The notes under the pieces were generated by a model. It had not been told where the DNA came from. It ran no database searches and saw nothing but the letters and a program-made list of their open reading frames with translations. 64,000 bases of DNA from an uncultured Acidovorax sp. (GTDB lineage: Bacteria > Pseudomonadota > Gammaproteobacteria > Burkholderiales > Burkholderiaceae_C): NCBI GenBank assembly GCA_913774955.1, contig CAJYKV010000004.1, positions 248,001-312,000 of the forward strand. Reading direction: 5' to 3'. How positions within the stretch are numbered: the first letter of the stretch is position 1; every line of letters begins with the position of its first letter. A program made the position numbers and the translations under genes. This document shows positions 40,867 through 49,822 of this stretch, piece after piece.

Positions 40867-41799
40867 ATGGCCCAGATCGACCGCGTGCTGCGCTCCAACC
40901 TCAAGCTGCGGCATCTGCAGATGCTGGTGGCGCTCGACCAGTTCCGCCACGTCGGCCGTGCGGCAGAGTTCCTCTCCGTTACCCAGCCCGCCGTATCGAA
41001 AACGCTCGCGGAGATCGAACGCATGTTCGGCCTGCTGCTCTTCGAGCGGTCCACGCGCGGCACCGAGCCCACCGCCGCGGGTGCGAGCGTGGTGCGCTTC
41101 GCACGCTCGGTGCTCGCCGGCTACGAGCGCACGCGGGACGAGATCGCGTCAGAAGCCAGCGGTGCACGTGGCCGCACCAGCGTGGGCGCCATGGTGGCGG
41201 CCACCCCGGGGCTGCTTGCGCGGGCCGTGGAGGCGTTCAAGGCGCGCTCGCCCCACGCCACGGTGCTGATAGAGGAGGGCGACCTGACCCGCCTGCTGCC
41301 GAAACTGCGCCTGGGCGAGCTGGACCTGTTCGTCGGCCGGCTGGAGCCCGGCTACGCCTCGCCCGATCTGGAAACCGAGGCGCTCTACGACGATCCCATG
41401 GTCGCCGTCGTGCGCCCCGGCCATCCCCTGGCCCGCAGGCGCCATCCGCGCTGGTCCGACATCGCCGCACAGCCCTGCGTGCTGCCCCCGCCCTGGGCCT
41501 CGCTGCGCGTGAAACTGGAGCAGCAGTTCTTCGCGCACGGCCTGCACCCGCCGGCCGACATCGTCGAATCGGCCTCGTTCCTCTCGCAGATCACCTTCGT
41601 GCAGCAGCGCGGCGCCGTGGCCTTCATGGCACGCGCCGTGGCGCGGCATTGCGCCGAGCAGGGCATGGTGGCGGTGCTGAAGCTGCCGGTGCCGGTCGAA
41701 TTGCCACCGGTGGGGATCATCCGCATGCGGGGGAGGGAGGGGACGGCGGTGACGGAAGGGTTGGTGGACTGCCTGCGGGAGTGCAGCGCCCGGCAGTGA
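40867..41799 (+). CDS. LysR-type regulator, divergent from the aldarate operon
   Basis: A 310-residue LysR regulator. The helix-turn-helix is LVALDQFRHVGRAAEFLSVTQPAVSKTLAEIERMFG near residues 20-58, and an effector domain (about 95-300) follows. It resembles the GbpR type of sugar-acid regulators by its opening MAQIDRVLRSNLKLRHLQMLVALDQ. It is divergent from the TTT receptor-garD-dehydrogenase-aldolase operon across a 117-base gap, the classic position for a regulator of that operon. I could not define a T-N11-A operator with confidence. Confidence 0.92.
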   Translation: MAQIDRVLRSNLKLRHLQMLVALDQFRHVGRAAEFLSVTQPAVSKTLAEIERMFGLLLFERSTRGTEPTAAGASVVRFARSVLAGYERTRDEIASEASGARGRTSVGAMVAATPGLLARAVEAFKARSPHATVLIEEGDLTRLLPKLRLGELDLFVGRLEPGYASPDLETEALYDDPMVAVVRPGHPLARRRHPRWSDIAAQPCVLPPPWASLRVKLEQQFFAHGLHPPADIVESASFLSQITFVQQRGAVAFMARAVARHCAEQGMVAVLKLPVPVELPPVGIIRMRGREGTAVTEGLVDCLRECSARQ

Positions 41800-41852
41800 A
41801 CACCAGCGGTCCGGGCGCCGTCCCGGCGCGCGCCTCCGGCACGGCCCACGGT

Positions 41853-43334
41853 TCACCCGTCGCTGCCCAGCGGCGGCGCGATCTCCTCCAGCGATTTCCG
41901 CTCCGCATCCACCGCCCAGCGCCACGTCACGCCGGCCGCCAGCAGCACCAGCGCCGCGCCCAGCAGGTAGCCCATGAACACATTCTCGCGGCTGCCCGTG
42001 TCGATGAGTGCGCCGAACAGGGCAGGGGCCGCGAAACCGCCGACGCCGGTGCCGACGGCGTAGAAGAGGGAAATGGCGAGCGCGCGCATCTCCAGCGGGA
42101 AGACCTCGCTCACCGTCAGGTAGGCCGAACTGGCCGCCGCCGAGGCGAGGAAGAACACGACCGACCAGGCGACGGTCTGCGTGGTGGCGTCGAGCCAGCC
42201 GTTCACAAAGCCGATGCCGGTGGCCGCGAGCGCGATGCCGGCCAGCGCATAGGTGGCGGTGATCATCACGCGGCGGCCGATGCGGTCGAACAAAGGGCCG
42301 AGCAGCAGCGGGCCCAGTACGTTGCCTGCGGCGAACGGGAAAATGTAGAGGCCGACCCGGCTGGCGTCCACGCCGTAGAACCGGGTGAGCACCAGGGAAT
42401 AGGTGAAGAAGATCGCGTTGTAGAAGAACGCCTGCGACACCATCAGGGCCAGCACCACGGCGCTGCGCTGCGGGTAGCGCCGCAGCAGCACATGCACCAC
42501 CTGCCGCGCGGTGGGCAGCCCGCCGGGTTGCCGGGAGGCGTGTGCGGGGGCGGGGGCGGGGGCGGCCGGTGTCGCATGGCCGGGGCGTTCCGCCGGGAGC
42601 ACCGTCGGGGCGGGCGGCGCTGGCCGCGGCGCCGGGCCGTACACGCGGCGCTCGATGTCCGCCACGACGCGTTCGGCTTCCTCCGCGCGGCCGTGCGTCA
42701 GCAGCCAGCGCGGGCTTTCCGGAACGTGCCGTCGGACCAGCAGCACGGCGACGCCGAGCAGCGCGCCCATCAGGAACGCGGCACGCCAGCCGTGCTCCGG
42801 GCCCAGCACGCGGGCGTCCAGCAGCACGAGGCTCAGCGCGGCCCCGAGCGCCGCGCCCAGCCAGAAGCTGCCGTTGATCGCCAGGTTCACGCGGCCGCGC
42901 ACGCGGGCGGGGATGAGTTCGTCGATGGCGGAATTGATCGCCGCGTATTCGCCGCCGATGCCGATGCCCGTGAGGAACCGGCAGAACGCGAATGCGGCGA
43001 AGCTGCTGGTGAAGGCCGTGGCCACGGTGGCGGCCATGTACACCATCAGCGTCAGCATGAAGAGGCGCTTGCGGCCCAGGGCATCCGCCATGCGGCCGAA
43101 GACCAGCGCGCCCAGCACGGCCCCAGCCACGTAGAGCGAAGCCGTCCAGCCCACCTGCGAGGCGCTCAGACCCAGCGTGTCGGGGCGTTCCAGCGCGCTG
43201 CCGAGCGAGCCGACGATGGTGACCTCCAGCCCGTCCAGCACCCAGGCGATGCCGAGCGCGACGACCACCCGCCAGTGCCATCCCGACCAGGGAAGGCGAT
43301 CGAGCCGTGCCGGAATATCGCTGCCGAGGGACAT
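41853..43334 (-). CDS. MFS transporter (sugar/aromatic-acid type)
   Basis: A 493-residue permease with twelve hydrophobic segments in two halves joined by a long Pro/Ala-rich loop (about 230-275). Family signatures are GRMADALGRKRLFMLTL in loop 2-3, GIGIGGEYAAINSAIDELIPARVRGR in segment 4 and its loop, PESPRWLLTHGRAEEAERVV in the central loop, and LFDRIGRRVMI in loop 8-9. These place it with sugar-type and metabolite:H+ symporters. The substrate is not evident. Its 3' end is 53 bases from the LysR gene and transcription converges on it. Confidence 0.9.
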   Translation of the reverse strand: MSLGSDIPARLDRLPWSGWHWRVVVALGIAWVLDGLEVTIVGSLGSALERPDTLGLSASQVGWTASLYVAGAVLGALVFGRMADALGRKRLFMLTLMVYMAATVATAFTSSFAAFAFCRFLTGIGIGGEYAAINSAIDELIPARVRGRVNLAINGSFWLGAALGAALSLVLLDARVLGPEHGWRAAFLMGALLGVAVLLVRRHVPESPRWLLTHGRAEEAERVVADIERRVYGPAPRPAPPAPTVLPAERPGHATPAAPAPAPAHASRQPGGLPTARQVVHVLLRRYPQRSAVVLALMVSQAFFYNAIFFTYSLVLTRFYGVDASRVGLYIFPFAAGNVLGPLLLGPLFDRIGRRVMITATYALAGIALAATGIGFVNGWLDATTQTVAWSVVFFLASAAASSAYLTVSEVFPLEMRALAISLFYAVGTGVGGFAAPALFGALIDTGSRENVFMGYLLGAALVLLAAGVTWRWAVDAERKSLEEIAPPLGSDG

Positions 43335-43427
43335 GGCGGCACCTTACGCCGCCCGTCCGGGGCCGGCCGTAGGAGGCGGGCGCATGCGTGCGCGCCGGGC
43401 TGCGTCCCTGGGGGTATTCTTCGGCGC

Positions 43428-44051
43428 ATGTACATCCCCGACCATTTCGCGGTCACCCGCCCCGAAGACCTCGCCCGCATCGTCCAGGACCACCCCCTCG
43501 GCATGCTCGTCACGCACGGCGAGGGCGGGCTGGACGCCGACCACATCCCGTTCGCGTTCGACCCCGGCGAGGGGCCGCACGGCGTGCTGCGCGCCCACGT
43601 GGCGCGTGCCAACCCGGTGTGGCGGCGCTGCGCGGGCGGGGCGCCGGTGATGGTGGTGTTCCGCGGAGCGGAGGCGTACGTCTCGCCCAGCTGGTATCCG
43701 AGCAAGCACGAGGCGCACCGGCAGGTGCCGACCTGGAACTACGAAGTGGTGCACGCGCACGGCACGCTCACCGTGCACGACGACGAGCGCTTCGTGCGCC
43801 GCATCGTCGCGCGCCTCACGAAGCGGCACGAGGCCGGCGAGCCCGTGCCCTGGAAGATGGGCGATGCCGCGCCGGGCTTCGTGGACGAACTGCTGCAACA
43901 CATCGTCGGCATCGAGATCGCCGTGACCTCGCTGGTGGGCAAGGCCAAGCTGAGCCAGAACAAGGCGCCGCGCGACCGTGCGGGTGCGGCCGATGCGCTG
44001 CAGGCCCGCGGCCACGGTGCGGCGGCGGACGCCATGCGCGCCGCCGGCTGA
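43428..44051 (+). CDS. PaiB-like FMN-binding protein (transcriptional regulator family)
   Basis: A 207-residue protein starting MYIPDHFAVTRPEDLARIVQDHPLGMLVTHGEGGL, the typical opening of the PaiB family. It contains ARANPVWR, VMVVFRGAEAYVSPSWYPSKHE and VPTWNYEVVHAHG, the FMN-binding split-barrel signature. B. subtilis PaiB is described as a negative regulator; in most bacteria the role is unproven and could be flavin reduction. The start is the first ATG of the conserved N-terminus; a much longer frame upstream is a shadow. It converges on the patatin gene (12-base gap). Confidence 0.9.
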   Translation: MYIPDHFAVTRPEDLARIVQDHPLGMLVTHGEGGLDADHIPFAFDPGEGPHGVLRAHVARANPVWRRCAGGAPVMVVFRGAEAYVSPSWYPSKHEAHRQVPTWNYEVVHAHGTLTVHDDERFVRRIVARLTKRHEAGEPVPWKMGDAAPGFVDELLQHIVGIEIAVTSLVGKAKLSQNKAPRDRAGAADALQARGHGAAADAMRAAG

Positions 44052-44063
44052 CTCGGTAAGGTG

Positions 44064-45113
44064 TCAGGGCGCTGGGCAGGAGCCGTCCAGCCCCGCGATG
44101 CCGGCCAGCTTCTGCAGCCGCGAGCGCTGCTCCAGGCAGGCCTGGTGCTGCGCCCCGGCGGCCTTCTGCTGGGCGAGCCGGGTGGCCTCGGCCCGCGCGG
44201 CCTGCAGTTGCGCGATGCGTTCGCGGATCTGCGGCATCGCGGCCAGGGCGGCTTTCTCGCCCTCCAGAATGGCGCTGGCGCGCTGCGTGAAATCGGCCGC
44301 GCCGATGTCCAGCACCTGCGGGCGCACGACGACGTCGGCCCGCGCCAGTTCGGCCTGGCCGAGCTTCTGCCCCATGATCGCGATCGACTGGCCCAGGGTG
44401 CCGACCATGCCGGCCGGCGTCTGGCCGCGCGCCTTGTTGGAAATATCCACGGCGACCACCACGTCCGCGCCGAGCTGGCGTGCCGCATCCACCGGCACGG
44501 GGCTCACCACGCCGCCGTCCACGAAGTGGACCTTGCCGATCGCCACGGGCTGGAACACGCCCGGGATGCTGCTGGAGGCACGCACCGCCTGGCCGGTATT
44601 GCCGCGCGTGAACACCGTGCGCTCGCCGTCCTCCAGCCGCGTCGCCACCGCGGCGAACGGCCTGGCCAGCCGCTCGATCGGCTGGTTGCGCAACTGCGCG
44701 TTCACGTAGTCTTCGAGCTTCTGGCCGAGGATGAGCCCGCCGGAGGCCAGCTGCAGGTCGCGGATCTTCGCCTCGTCGAGCGCCACGGCCTTTTCCTGCA
44801 GCTCGAACGCGTTCATGCCGCTCGCATACAGCGCGCCCACCACGCTGCCCGCGCTGGTGCCGGCCACCACGGCGGGCGCGAACCCGTTCGCCTCCAGCAT
44901 CTTGATGACGCCGATGTGCGCGAAGCCCTTGGCCGCGCCCCCGCCCAGGGCGATGCCCACCTTGACGGGCGCCGGCTGGGGGGCGGGTGCGGGCGCGGTC
45001 CGGGACGGCGCGGCCGGCGACGCCGCCGGTGCCGCGGGCGGCGCACTGCCACAGGCGGCCAGGGCCGCCGCGCTCAGGATGCCCAGGGGGCGCAACAGGG
45101 CGTTCAATCGCAT
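44064..45113 (-). CDS. Patatin-like phospholipase lipoprotein (RssA-like)
   Basis: A 349-residue patatin-family hydrolase. Residues 1-21 form a lipoprotein signal with lipobox LAAC (Cys21). A Pro/Ala-rich linker to residue 49 precedes the catalytic domain: oxyanion-hole GGGAAKG at 57-63, nucleophile Ser87 in GTSAG, and DGG at 199-201 giving the dyad Asp. All active-site residues are present. The lipid anchor implies location at the membrane with the domain in the periplasm. The C-terminal 80 residues are a Gln/Ala/Arg-rich helix. Single gene; substrate unknown. Confidence 0.92.
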   Translation of the reverse strand: MRLNALLRPLGILSAAALAACGSAPPAAPAASPAAPSRTAPAPAPQPAPVKVGIALGGGAAKGFAHIGVIKMLEANGFAPAVVAGTSAGSVVGALYASGMNAFELQEKAVALDEAKIRDLQLASGGLILGQKLEDYVNAQLRNQPIERLARPFAAVATRLEDGERTVFTRGNTGQAVRASSSIPGVFQPVAIGKVHFVDGGVVSPVPVDAARQLGADVVVAVDISNKARGQTPAGMVGTLGQSIAIMGQKLGQAELARADVVVRPQVLDIGAADFTQRASAILEGEKAALAAMPQIRERIAQLQAARAEATRLAQQKAAGAQHQACLEQRSRLQKLAGIAGLDGSCPAP

Positions 45114-45216
45114 GCCGAAAGGAAATGCAGTGGGGAGGCGGCCAGTTTATCGGGCCGCCGCCCACCCCGGGCATGCAGGGTTGCGGCCCGTGCTGGCGAC
45201 GGCGGTGGTCCGCGCG

Positions 45217-46311
45217 TCAGCCCTGCGCGATCGCCGCCGCGATCGCCTCGCCCACCTGCGTCGTGTTCGCCGTGCCGCCCAGGTCCGGCGTCTTCGGTCC
45301 GGTCTTGATCACCTGCTCGATCGCCGCGACGATCGCATCGTGCGCCTGCCGGCCCGCGCCCTGGCCCCGCGTGAGGAAGTCCAGCATCAGCGCCCCCGAC
45401 CAGACCATCGCGATCGGGTTGGCGATGTTCTTCCCGTAGATGTCCGGCGCCGAGCCGTGCACCGGCTCGAACAGGCTGGGGAACGTGCGCTCCGGGTTCA
45501 GGTTGGCGGAAGGCGCCAGGCCGATGGTGCCGGTGGTGGCGGGCCCCAGGTCCGAGAGGATGTCGCCGAACAGGTTCGTCGCCGCCACCACGTCGAAACG
45601 CCCGGGCTGCAGCACGAAGCGCGCCGTCAGGATGTCGATGTGCTGCTTGTCCAGCGTGATGCCCGGGTAGCCCTGGGCCACGTCGTCCGCGCGCTGGTCC
45701 CACCAGGGCATGCTGATGGCGATGCCGTTGCTCTTGGTGGCGAGCGTGACGTGCTTCTTCGGGCGGCTCTGGGCGAGGTCGAAGGCGAACTTCAGCAGCC
45801 GCTCGGCGCCCTTGCGCGAGTAGACCGATTCCTGGATCACGATCTCGCGGTCTGTGCCCTCGTACATGATGCCGCCGAGCGACGTGTATTCGCCTTCGGT
45901 GTTCTCGCGCACCACGTAGTAGTCGATGTCGCCGGGCTTGCGGCCGGCCAGCGGGCAGGGCACGCCTTCGAACAGGCGCACCGGGCGCAGGTTGATGTAC
46001 TGGTCGAACTCGCGGCGGAACTTGAGCAGCGAGCCCCAGAGCGAGACGTGGTCCGGCACGGTGGCCGGCCAGCCGACGGCGCCGAAGAAGATCGCGTCCA
46101 TGCCCTGCAGTTGCGCCTTCCAGTCGTCGGGCATCATCTTCCCGTGGGCGAGGTAGTAGTCGCAGCTCGCCCACTCGAAGGTGTGCAGTTCCAGCGCGAT
46201 GCCGAAGCGCTCGGCGGCCGCCTGGGTGGCACGCAGGCCCTCGGGCATGACTTCCTTGCCGATGCCGTCGCCGGGCAGGACGGCGATCTTGAAGGGGGCG
46301 GGGTGGGTCAT
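45217..46311 (-). CDS. Tartrate dehydrogenase / D-malate dehydrogenase (TtuC/DmlA type)
   Basis: A 364-residue member of the isocitrate/isopropylmalate dehydrogenase family. Signatures include IAVLPGDGIGKEVMPEG, YYVVRENTEGEYTSLGG and the metal-site segment AATNLFGDILSDLGPATTGTIGLAPSANLNP. It matches the DmlA/TtuC group, which oxidatively decarboxylates D-malate or converts tartrate with NAD+. The start at 46311 has GGAGA about 9 bases upstream; the frame extends 46 codons further but without similarity. It is divergent from a LysR gene of DmlR type, a common arrangement for D-malate or tartrate use. Confidence 0.9.
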   Translation of the reverse strand: MTHPAPFKIAVLPGDGIGKEVMPEGLRATQAAAERFGIALELHTFEWASCDYYLAHGKMMPDDWKAQLQGMDAIFFGAVGWPATVPDHVSLWGSLLKFRREFDQYINLRPVRLFEGVPCPLAGRKPGDIDYYVVRENTEGEYTSLGGIMYEGTDREIVIQESVYSRKGAERLLKFAFDLAQSRPKKHVTLATKSNGIAISMPWWDQRADDVAQGYPGITLDKQHIDILTARFVLQPGRFDVVAATNLFGDILSDLGPATTGTIGLAPSANLNPERTFPSLFEPVHGSAPDIYGKNIANPIAMVWSGALMLDFLTRGQGAGRQAHDAIVAAIEQVIKTGPKTPDLGGTANTTQVGEAIAAAIAQG

Positions 46312-46461
46312 GGGCGAAGTCTCCGGAAAGTGGTGGTGGGTGCGAAAGGATGGAGCGGAGGGTCGGCATGCCGAGGGGCCCGACCGACCGCATGCCGCCG
46401 ATTCTTCGGCAAACCGCCGCGCAATACAATCCGCCACCCGTGGTTCCATTGTTCACGCAAC

Positions 46462-47379
46462 GTGCATAAAACCCCCGCTACCGACGACCTGCGTGTCTTC
46501 ACCGCCGTGGTCCGCCGGGCCAGCTTCGCCCAGGCCGCTGCCGAGCTGGGCGCATCGCCTGCCTACGTCAGCAAACGCATCCGCCTGCTCGAAGAGGAAC
46601 TGGCGGTGAAGCTGCTGCACCGCACCACGCGCCGCGTGGCGGTGACGGAGGAGGGCGAGCGCGTTTTCCACTGGGCGCAGCGCATCCTCGACGATTGGGA
46701 CCAGCTGCTGCAGGAGGTGGCCGTGACGCGCCGCGAGCCGCGCGGGCTGCTGCGGGTGAGCTGCAGCTTCGGCTTCGGCCGGCGCATCGTGGCGCCCGCG
46801 GTGTCGCGGCTGGTGGAGCGCCACCCGGGCCTGCAGGTGCGGCTCGAAGTGTTCGATAGGCTGGTGGACGTGGCGGGGGAGGGGTTCGATCTGGACGTGC
46901 GCGTGGGCGACGAGATCGCGCCGCACCTCATCGCCCGCCGGCTGGCCGGCAACTGCCGCGTGCTGTGCGCCGCGCCGGCCTACCTGGCGCGCAAGGGCAT
47001 GCCCCGCGCGCTGGACGACCTGGCCGGCCATGACTGCCTGGTGATCAAGGAGCGCGACCACCCCTTCGGCGTCTGGCGGCTGCGCAGCGGCGCGGCCGAC
47101 CGCACGGTGAAGGTGCGCGGGCCGCTGTCGGCCAACCATGGCGAGATGGCGGTGCAGTGGGCGGTGGACGGGCGCGGCATCGTGCTGCGGTCGCTCTGGG
47201 ACGTCGGGCCGGAGCTCGCGGCCGGGCGGCTGGTGCGGCTGCTGCCCGAATGGCGGCAGGAGGCCAATGTCTGGGCCGTGTACCCCACGCGGCTGGAGCG
47301 CTCGGCCAAGGTGCGCGTGTGCGTGGAGTTCCTGCAGGCCCATCTCTCGCGCGAGACCTGGGGAACGGAGGCCGCATGA
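46462..47379 (+). CDS. LysR-type regulator (DmlR-like), GTG start
   Basis: A 305-residue LysR regulator with HTH LRVFTAVVRRASFAQAAAELGASPAYVSKRIRLLEEEL near the N-terminus and an effector domain beginning LLRVSCSFGFGRRIVAPAVSRL. No ATG is available before the HTH; GTG 46462 (VHKTPATDD) gives a normal N-terminus. It lies divergent from the tartrate/D-malate dehydrogenase (150-base gap) and is its probable regulator. The stop overlaps the start of the WYL regulator gene (ATGA). Confidence 0.9.
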   Translation: MHKTPATDDLRVFTAVVRRASFAQAAAELGASPAYVSKRIRLLEEELAVKLLHRTTRRVAVTEEGERVFHWAQRILDDWDQLLQEVAVTRREPRGLLRVSCSFGFGRRIVAPAVSRLVERHPGLQVRLEVFDRLVDVAGEGFDLDVRVGDEIAPHLIARRLAGNCRVLCAAPAYLARKGMPRALDDLAGHDCLVIKERDHPFGVWRLRSGAADRTVKVRGPLSANHGEMAVQWAVDGRGIVLRSLWDVGPELAAGRLVRLLPEWRQEANVWAVYPTRLERSAKVRVCVEFLQAHLSRETWGTEAA

Positions 47380-48104
47380 ACCGTCCCGTCCGCTCCGCCC
47401 GGCTGCTGCAGTTGCTCGATGAACTGCGCCGCTGCCGCCATCCCGTCTCCGGAGCCTTGCTGGCCGGGCGCCTGGGCGTGAGCCTGCGCACGCTGTACCG
47501 CGACATCGCCGTGCTGCGGGAGCAGGGGGCCGACGTCGCGGGCGACGCGGGCGTCGGCTACCAGCTGCGTCCCGGCTTTCTGCTGCCGCCGATGATGTTC
47601 CCACCCGAGGAGCTGGAGGCGCTGCTGCTGGGCGCGCGCTGGGTGGCGGCCCATGCCGACCCGGTGCTGGCCCGCGCCGCGGCGCAGGGCATGGAGCGCA
47701 TCGCCAGCACGCTGCCGGCCCTGCTGCGCCTCGAGGTGGAGACCAGCGGGCTGTTCGCGCCGCAGTGGTCGGGCCCGCCGCCCGAGCCCTGGCTGGGCAC
47801 CCTGCGCAACGCGATCCGGGCGGGCCATGCGGTGCGCATGCGTTACACGGATGCCGGCGACGCCGTGACCGAGCGCGTGGTCTGGCCGTTCGCCATGGCG
47901 TTCCTCGACCGGATGCGCCTGCTGGCGGGCTGGTGCGAGCTGCGCCAGGACTTCCGCCACTTCCGGGCCGACCGGGTGCTGTCGCTGGAGGACACCGGCA
48001 TGCGTTACCCGGCCCAGCGCCACGACCTCCTGCGGCGCTGGCGCAAGGAGCGCCTGCAGCAGGCCGGCAGCGGCGTGCGGGAACTGACTGCTGACAGGAT
48101 CTGA
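47376..48104 (+). CDS. YafY-like transcriptional regulator (HTH_11 - WYL)
   Basis: A 242-residue regulator. The N-terminal HTH is RSARLLQLLDELRRCRHPVSGALLAGRLGVSLRTLYRDIAVLREQGADV, and the C-terminal WYL-type ligand domain ends in WCELRQDFRHFRADRVLSLEDTG. The usual Trp-Tyr-Leu triplet appears as LAGWCELR. It begins within the stop of the LysR gene, so the two are co-translated. The GST gene 48 bases downstream is in the same direction, which is a frequent pairing and suggests that it controls or senses something related to the GST. Confidence 0.88.
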   Translation: MNRPVRSARLLQLLDELRRCRHPVSGALLAGRLGVSLRTLYRDIAVLREQGADVAGDAGVGYQLRPGFLLPPMMFPPEELEALLLGARWVAAHADPVLARAAAQGMERIASTLPALLRLEVETSGLFAPQWSGPPPEPWLGTLRNAIRAGHAVRMRYTDAGDAVTERVVWPFAMAFLDRMRLLAGWCELRQDFRHFRADRVLSLEDTGMRYPAQRHDLLRRWRKERLQQAGSGVRELTADRI

Positions 48105-48151
48105 CATCGGCCGCGCGCAGACTGCGGGCTCTTTCAACCCTGGAGCCCGCG

Positions 48152-48835
48152 ATGCAGACCGAATCCCTGACCTTCTACACCCACCCCATGTCCCGCGGCC
48201 GGGTCAGCCGCTGGATGCTGGAGGAGATCGGCCTGCCGTACGAGGAGGTCATCCTGGACTACGGCAGCACGATGAAGTCGCCGGATTACCTCGCCGTGAA
48301 CCCGATGGGCAAGGTGCCCGCGCTGCGCCACGGCGGCGTGACGATCACGGAGAATGCCGCCATCTGCACCCACCTGGCGGACCTGGTGCCGGAGAAGGCG
48401 CTGCTGCCGCAGCCCGGCTCGGCGCTGCGCGGCCTGTGCTACCGCTGGCTGTTCTTCGCGGCCGGGCCGGTGGAGTCGTTCCTCACCGCGCGCAAGTACG
48501 GCGCCCTGGCACCCACGTCGGAGGCGGGCTACGGCAGCGAGGCCGACCTGCTGCGCACGCTGGAGCAGGCGGTGGCCGGCAAGGCGTACGTGGTGGGCGA
48601 CGGCTTCACCGTGGCCGATCTCTACCTCGCCTCGGTGATGGGCTTCTACATGCGCTTCGGGATGCTGGAGCGCCGGCCCGCATTCGAGGACTATGTGCGG
48701 CCTCACCAGCAGCGCCCCGCCGCGCTGCGCGCCGCCGCCCGTGACGACGCCCTGATGGCGGCCCATCCTCACCCGGCGGCAGCAGCGGCCGCGGCGGCCG
48801 CCACGTCCCGCACTGCGGCAACGACGGCACCATGA
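48152..48835 (+). CDS. Glutathione S-transferase family protein
   Basis: A 227-residue GST-like protein. The thioredoxin-fold N-terminal part is LTFYTHPMSRGRVSRWMLEEIGLPYEEV with the GSH-binding NPMGKVPALRHGGVTITENAAIC motif, and the helical C-terminal part has FTVADLYLASVMGFY. A TGGAG Shine-Dalgarno precedes the start. The last 25 residues are an Ala/Thr-rich tail with a run of nine Ala from imperfect GCN repeats, not typical of the family and possibly unstructured. The stop abuts the terminator of the convergent yqeY gene. Confidence 0.9.
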   Translation: MQTESLTFYTHPMSRGRVSRWMLEEIGLPYEEVILDYGSTMKSPDYLAVNPMGKVPALRHGGVTITENAAICTHLADLVPEKALLPQPGSALRGLCYRWLFFAAGPVESFLTARKYGALAPTSEAGYGSEADLLRTLEQAVAGKAYVVGDGFTVADLYLASVMGFYMRFGMLERRPAFEDYVRPHQQRPAALRAAARDDALMAAHPHPAAAAAAAAATSRTAATTAP

Positions 48836-48839
48836 AAAA

Positions 48840-48869
48840 CTGCCAGCCTCCCTGGGGGAGCGCTGGCAG
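48840..48869 (-). terminator. Rho-independent terminator of yqeY
   Basis: CTGCCAGC-CTCCC, loop TGG, GGGAG-C-GCTGGCAG: a long near-perfect hairpin. On the minus strand it is followed by five U (bases 48839-48835), downstream of the yqeY stop at 48922. It immediately follows the GST stop on the other strand. Confidence 0.82.
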
Positions 48870-48921
48870 CGATGTACGGGGGCAGCGCACGGCCGCGCCT
48901 CCGGAGAAGGGGCGTGGCCCG

Positions 48922-49368
48922 TCAGCCGGCCAGGGCCGCCTTCACGGCGGCCGACACCTGGCCCATGTCGGCCTTGCCGGCCAGGCGCGTCTTCACCACG
49001 CCCATCACCTTGCCCATGTCGCCCGGGCCCGCGGCACCCAGCTCGGCCACGATGGCCTGCACGGCCGCCGTCACCTCGTCGGCCGACAAGCGCTCCGGCA
49101 GATAGGCCTGCAGCACGGCCATCTCCGACTTCTCCTTGTCGGCCAGGTCCTGGCGCCCCGCGCCCTCGAAGGCCGTGATCGAGTCCTTGCGCTGCTTGAT
49201 GAGCTTGTCCACGATCGCGACGATGGCGGCATCGTCCAGTGTGACGCGCTCGTCCACTTCCTTCTGCTTTATCGCGGCCTGCAGCAGCCGGATGGTGCCC
49301 AGGCGTTCGGAGTCCTTGGCGCGCATGGCGGTCTTCATGTCTTCGGTGATCTGTTCCTTGAGGCCCAT
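48922..49368 (-). CDS. yqeY: GatB/YqeY domain protein
   Basis: A 148-residue all-helical YqeY protein. Motifs: MGLKEQITEDMKTAMRAKDSERLGTIRLLQAAIKQKEVDER at the N-terminus, LPERLSADEVTAAVQAIVAELGA and DMGKVMGVVKTRLAGKADMGQVSAAVKAALAG at the end. The C-terminal part resembles the tRNA-binding tail domain of GatB; the role of YqeY itself is unproven, with links to tRNA and DNA primase operons. It lies downstream of rpsU in the same direction, the widespread rpsU-yqeY-dnaG order, though here the rpsU terminator separates them. Confidence 0.94.
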   Translation of the reverse strand: MGLKEQITEDMKTAMRAKDSERLGTIRLLQAAIKQKEVDERVTLDDAAIVAIVDKLIKQRKDSITAFEGAGRQDLADKEKSEMAVLQAYLPERLSADEVTAAVQAIVAELGAAGPGDMGKVMGVVKTRLAGKADMGQVSAAVKAALAG

Positions 49369-49524
49369 GATGGTTTTCCTTGTATTTGATTTGATGGATC
49401 AGGCAGAGCGGAAGGGTTTGCACAAAGCCCCTCCGGCGAGGCGTAGCGCCGCAGACAGTAGTGTCGCTACGGCAAGGCGCTGCAACGACGCCAGGAAGGC
49501 TTTTTGCAGACCCGTAAAACGACA

Positions 49525-49556
49525 AAACCCGCGCTTGGCGTCCCTAGCGCGGGTTT
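49525..49556 (-). terminator. Rho-independent terminator downstream of rpsU
   Basis: AAACCCGCGC and GCGCGGGTTT form a perfect 10-base stem with a 12-base loop, ending in a T-run on the minus strand. It lies 54 bases after the rpsU stop and probably limits read-through into yqeY. Confidence 0.85.
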
Positions 49557-49609
49557 CTCGGCGGCGAGGCCGGCCGTATGACTCGTCGATACGGCGGCCG
49601 ACAAGCCGA

Positions 49610-49822
49610 TCAGTACAGCTTCTTGGGCAGCTGCATGCTGCGGACGCGCTTGTAGTGGCGCTTCACGGCGGCAGCCTTCTTGCGCTTGCGCTCGGCCGTC
49701 GGCTTTTCGTAGAACTCACGGGCGCGCAGGTCGGTCAGCAGGCCCAGCTTTTCGATGGTGCGCTTGAAGCGGCGCAGTGCCACGTCGAAGGGTTCGTTCT
49801 CTTTTACACGGATGGTGGTCAT
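49610..49822 (-). CDS. rpsU: 30S ribosomal protein S21
   Basis: A 70-residue S21: [27 protein letters not shown], then the basic [25 protein letters not shown] and a short basic tail. S21 helps the small subunit in translation initiation. Length and sequence are standard for beta-proteobacteria. Its own promoter region and terminator flank it. Confidence 0.97.
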
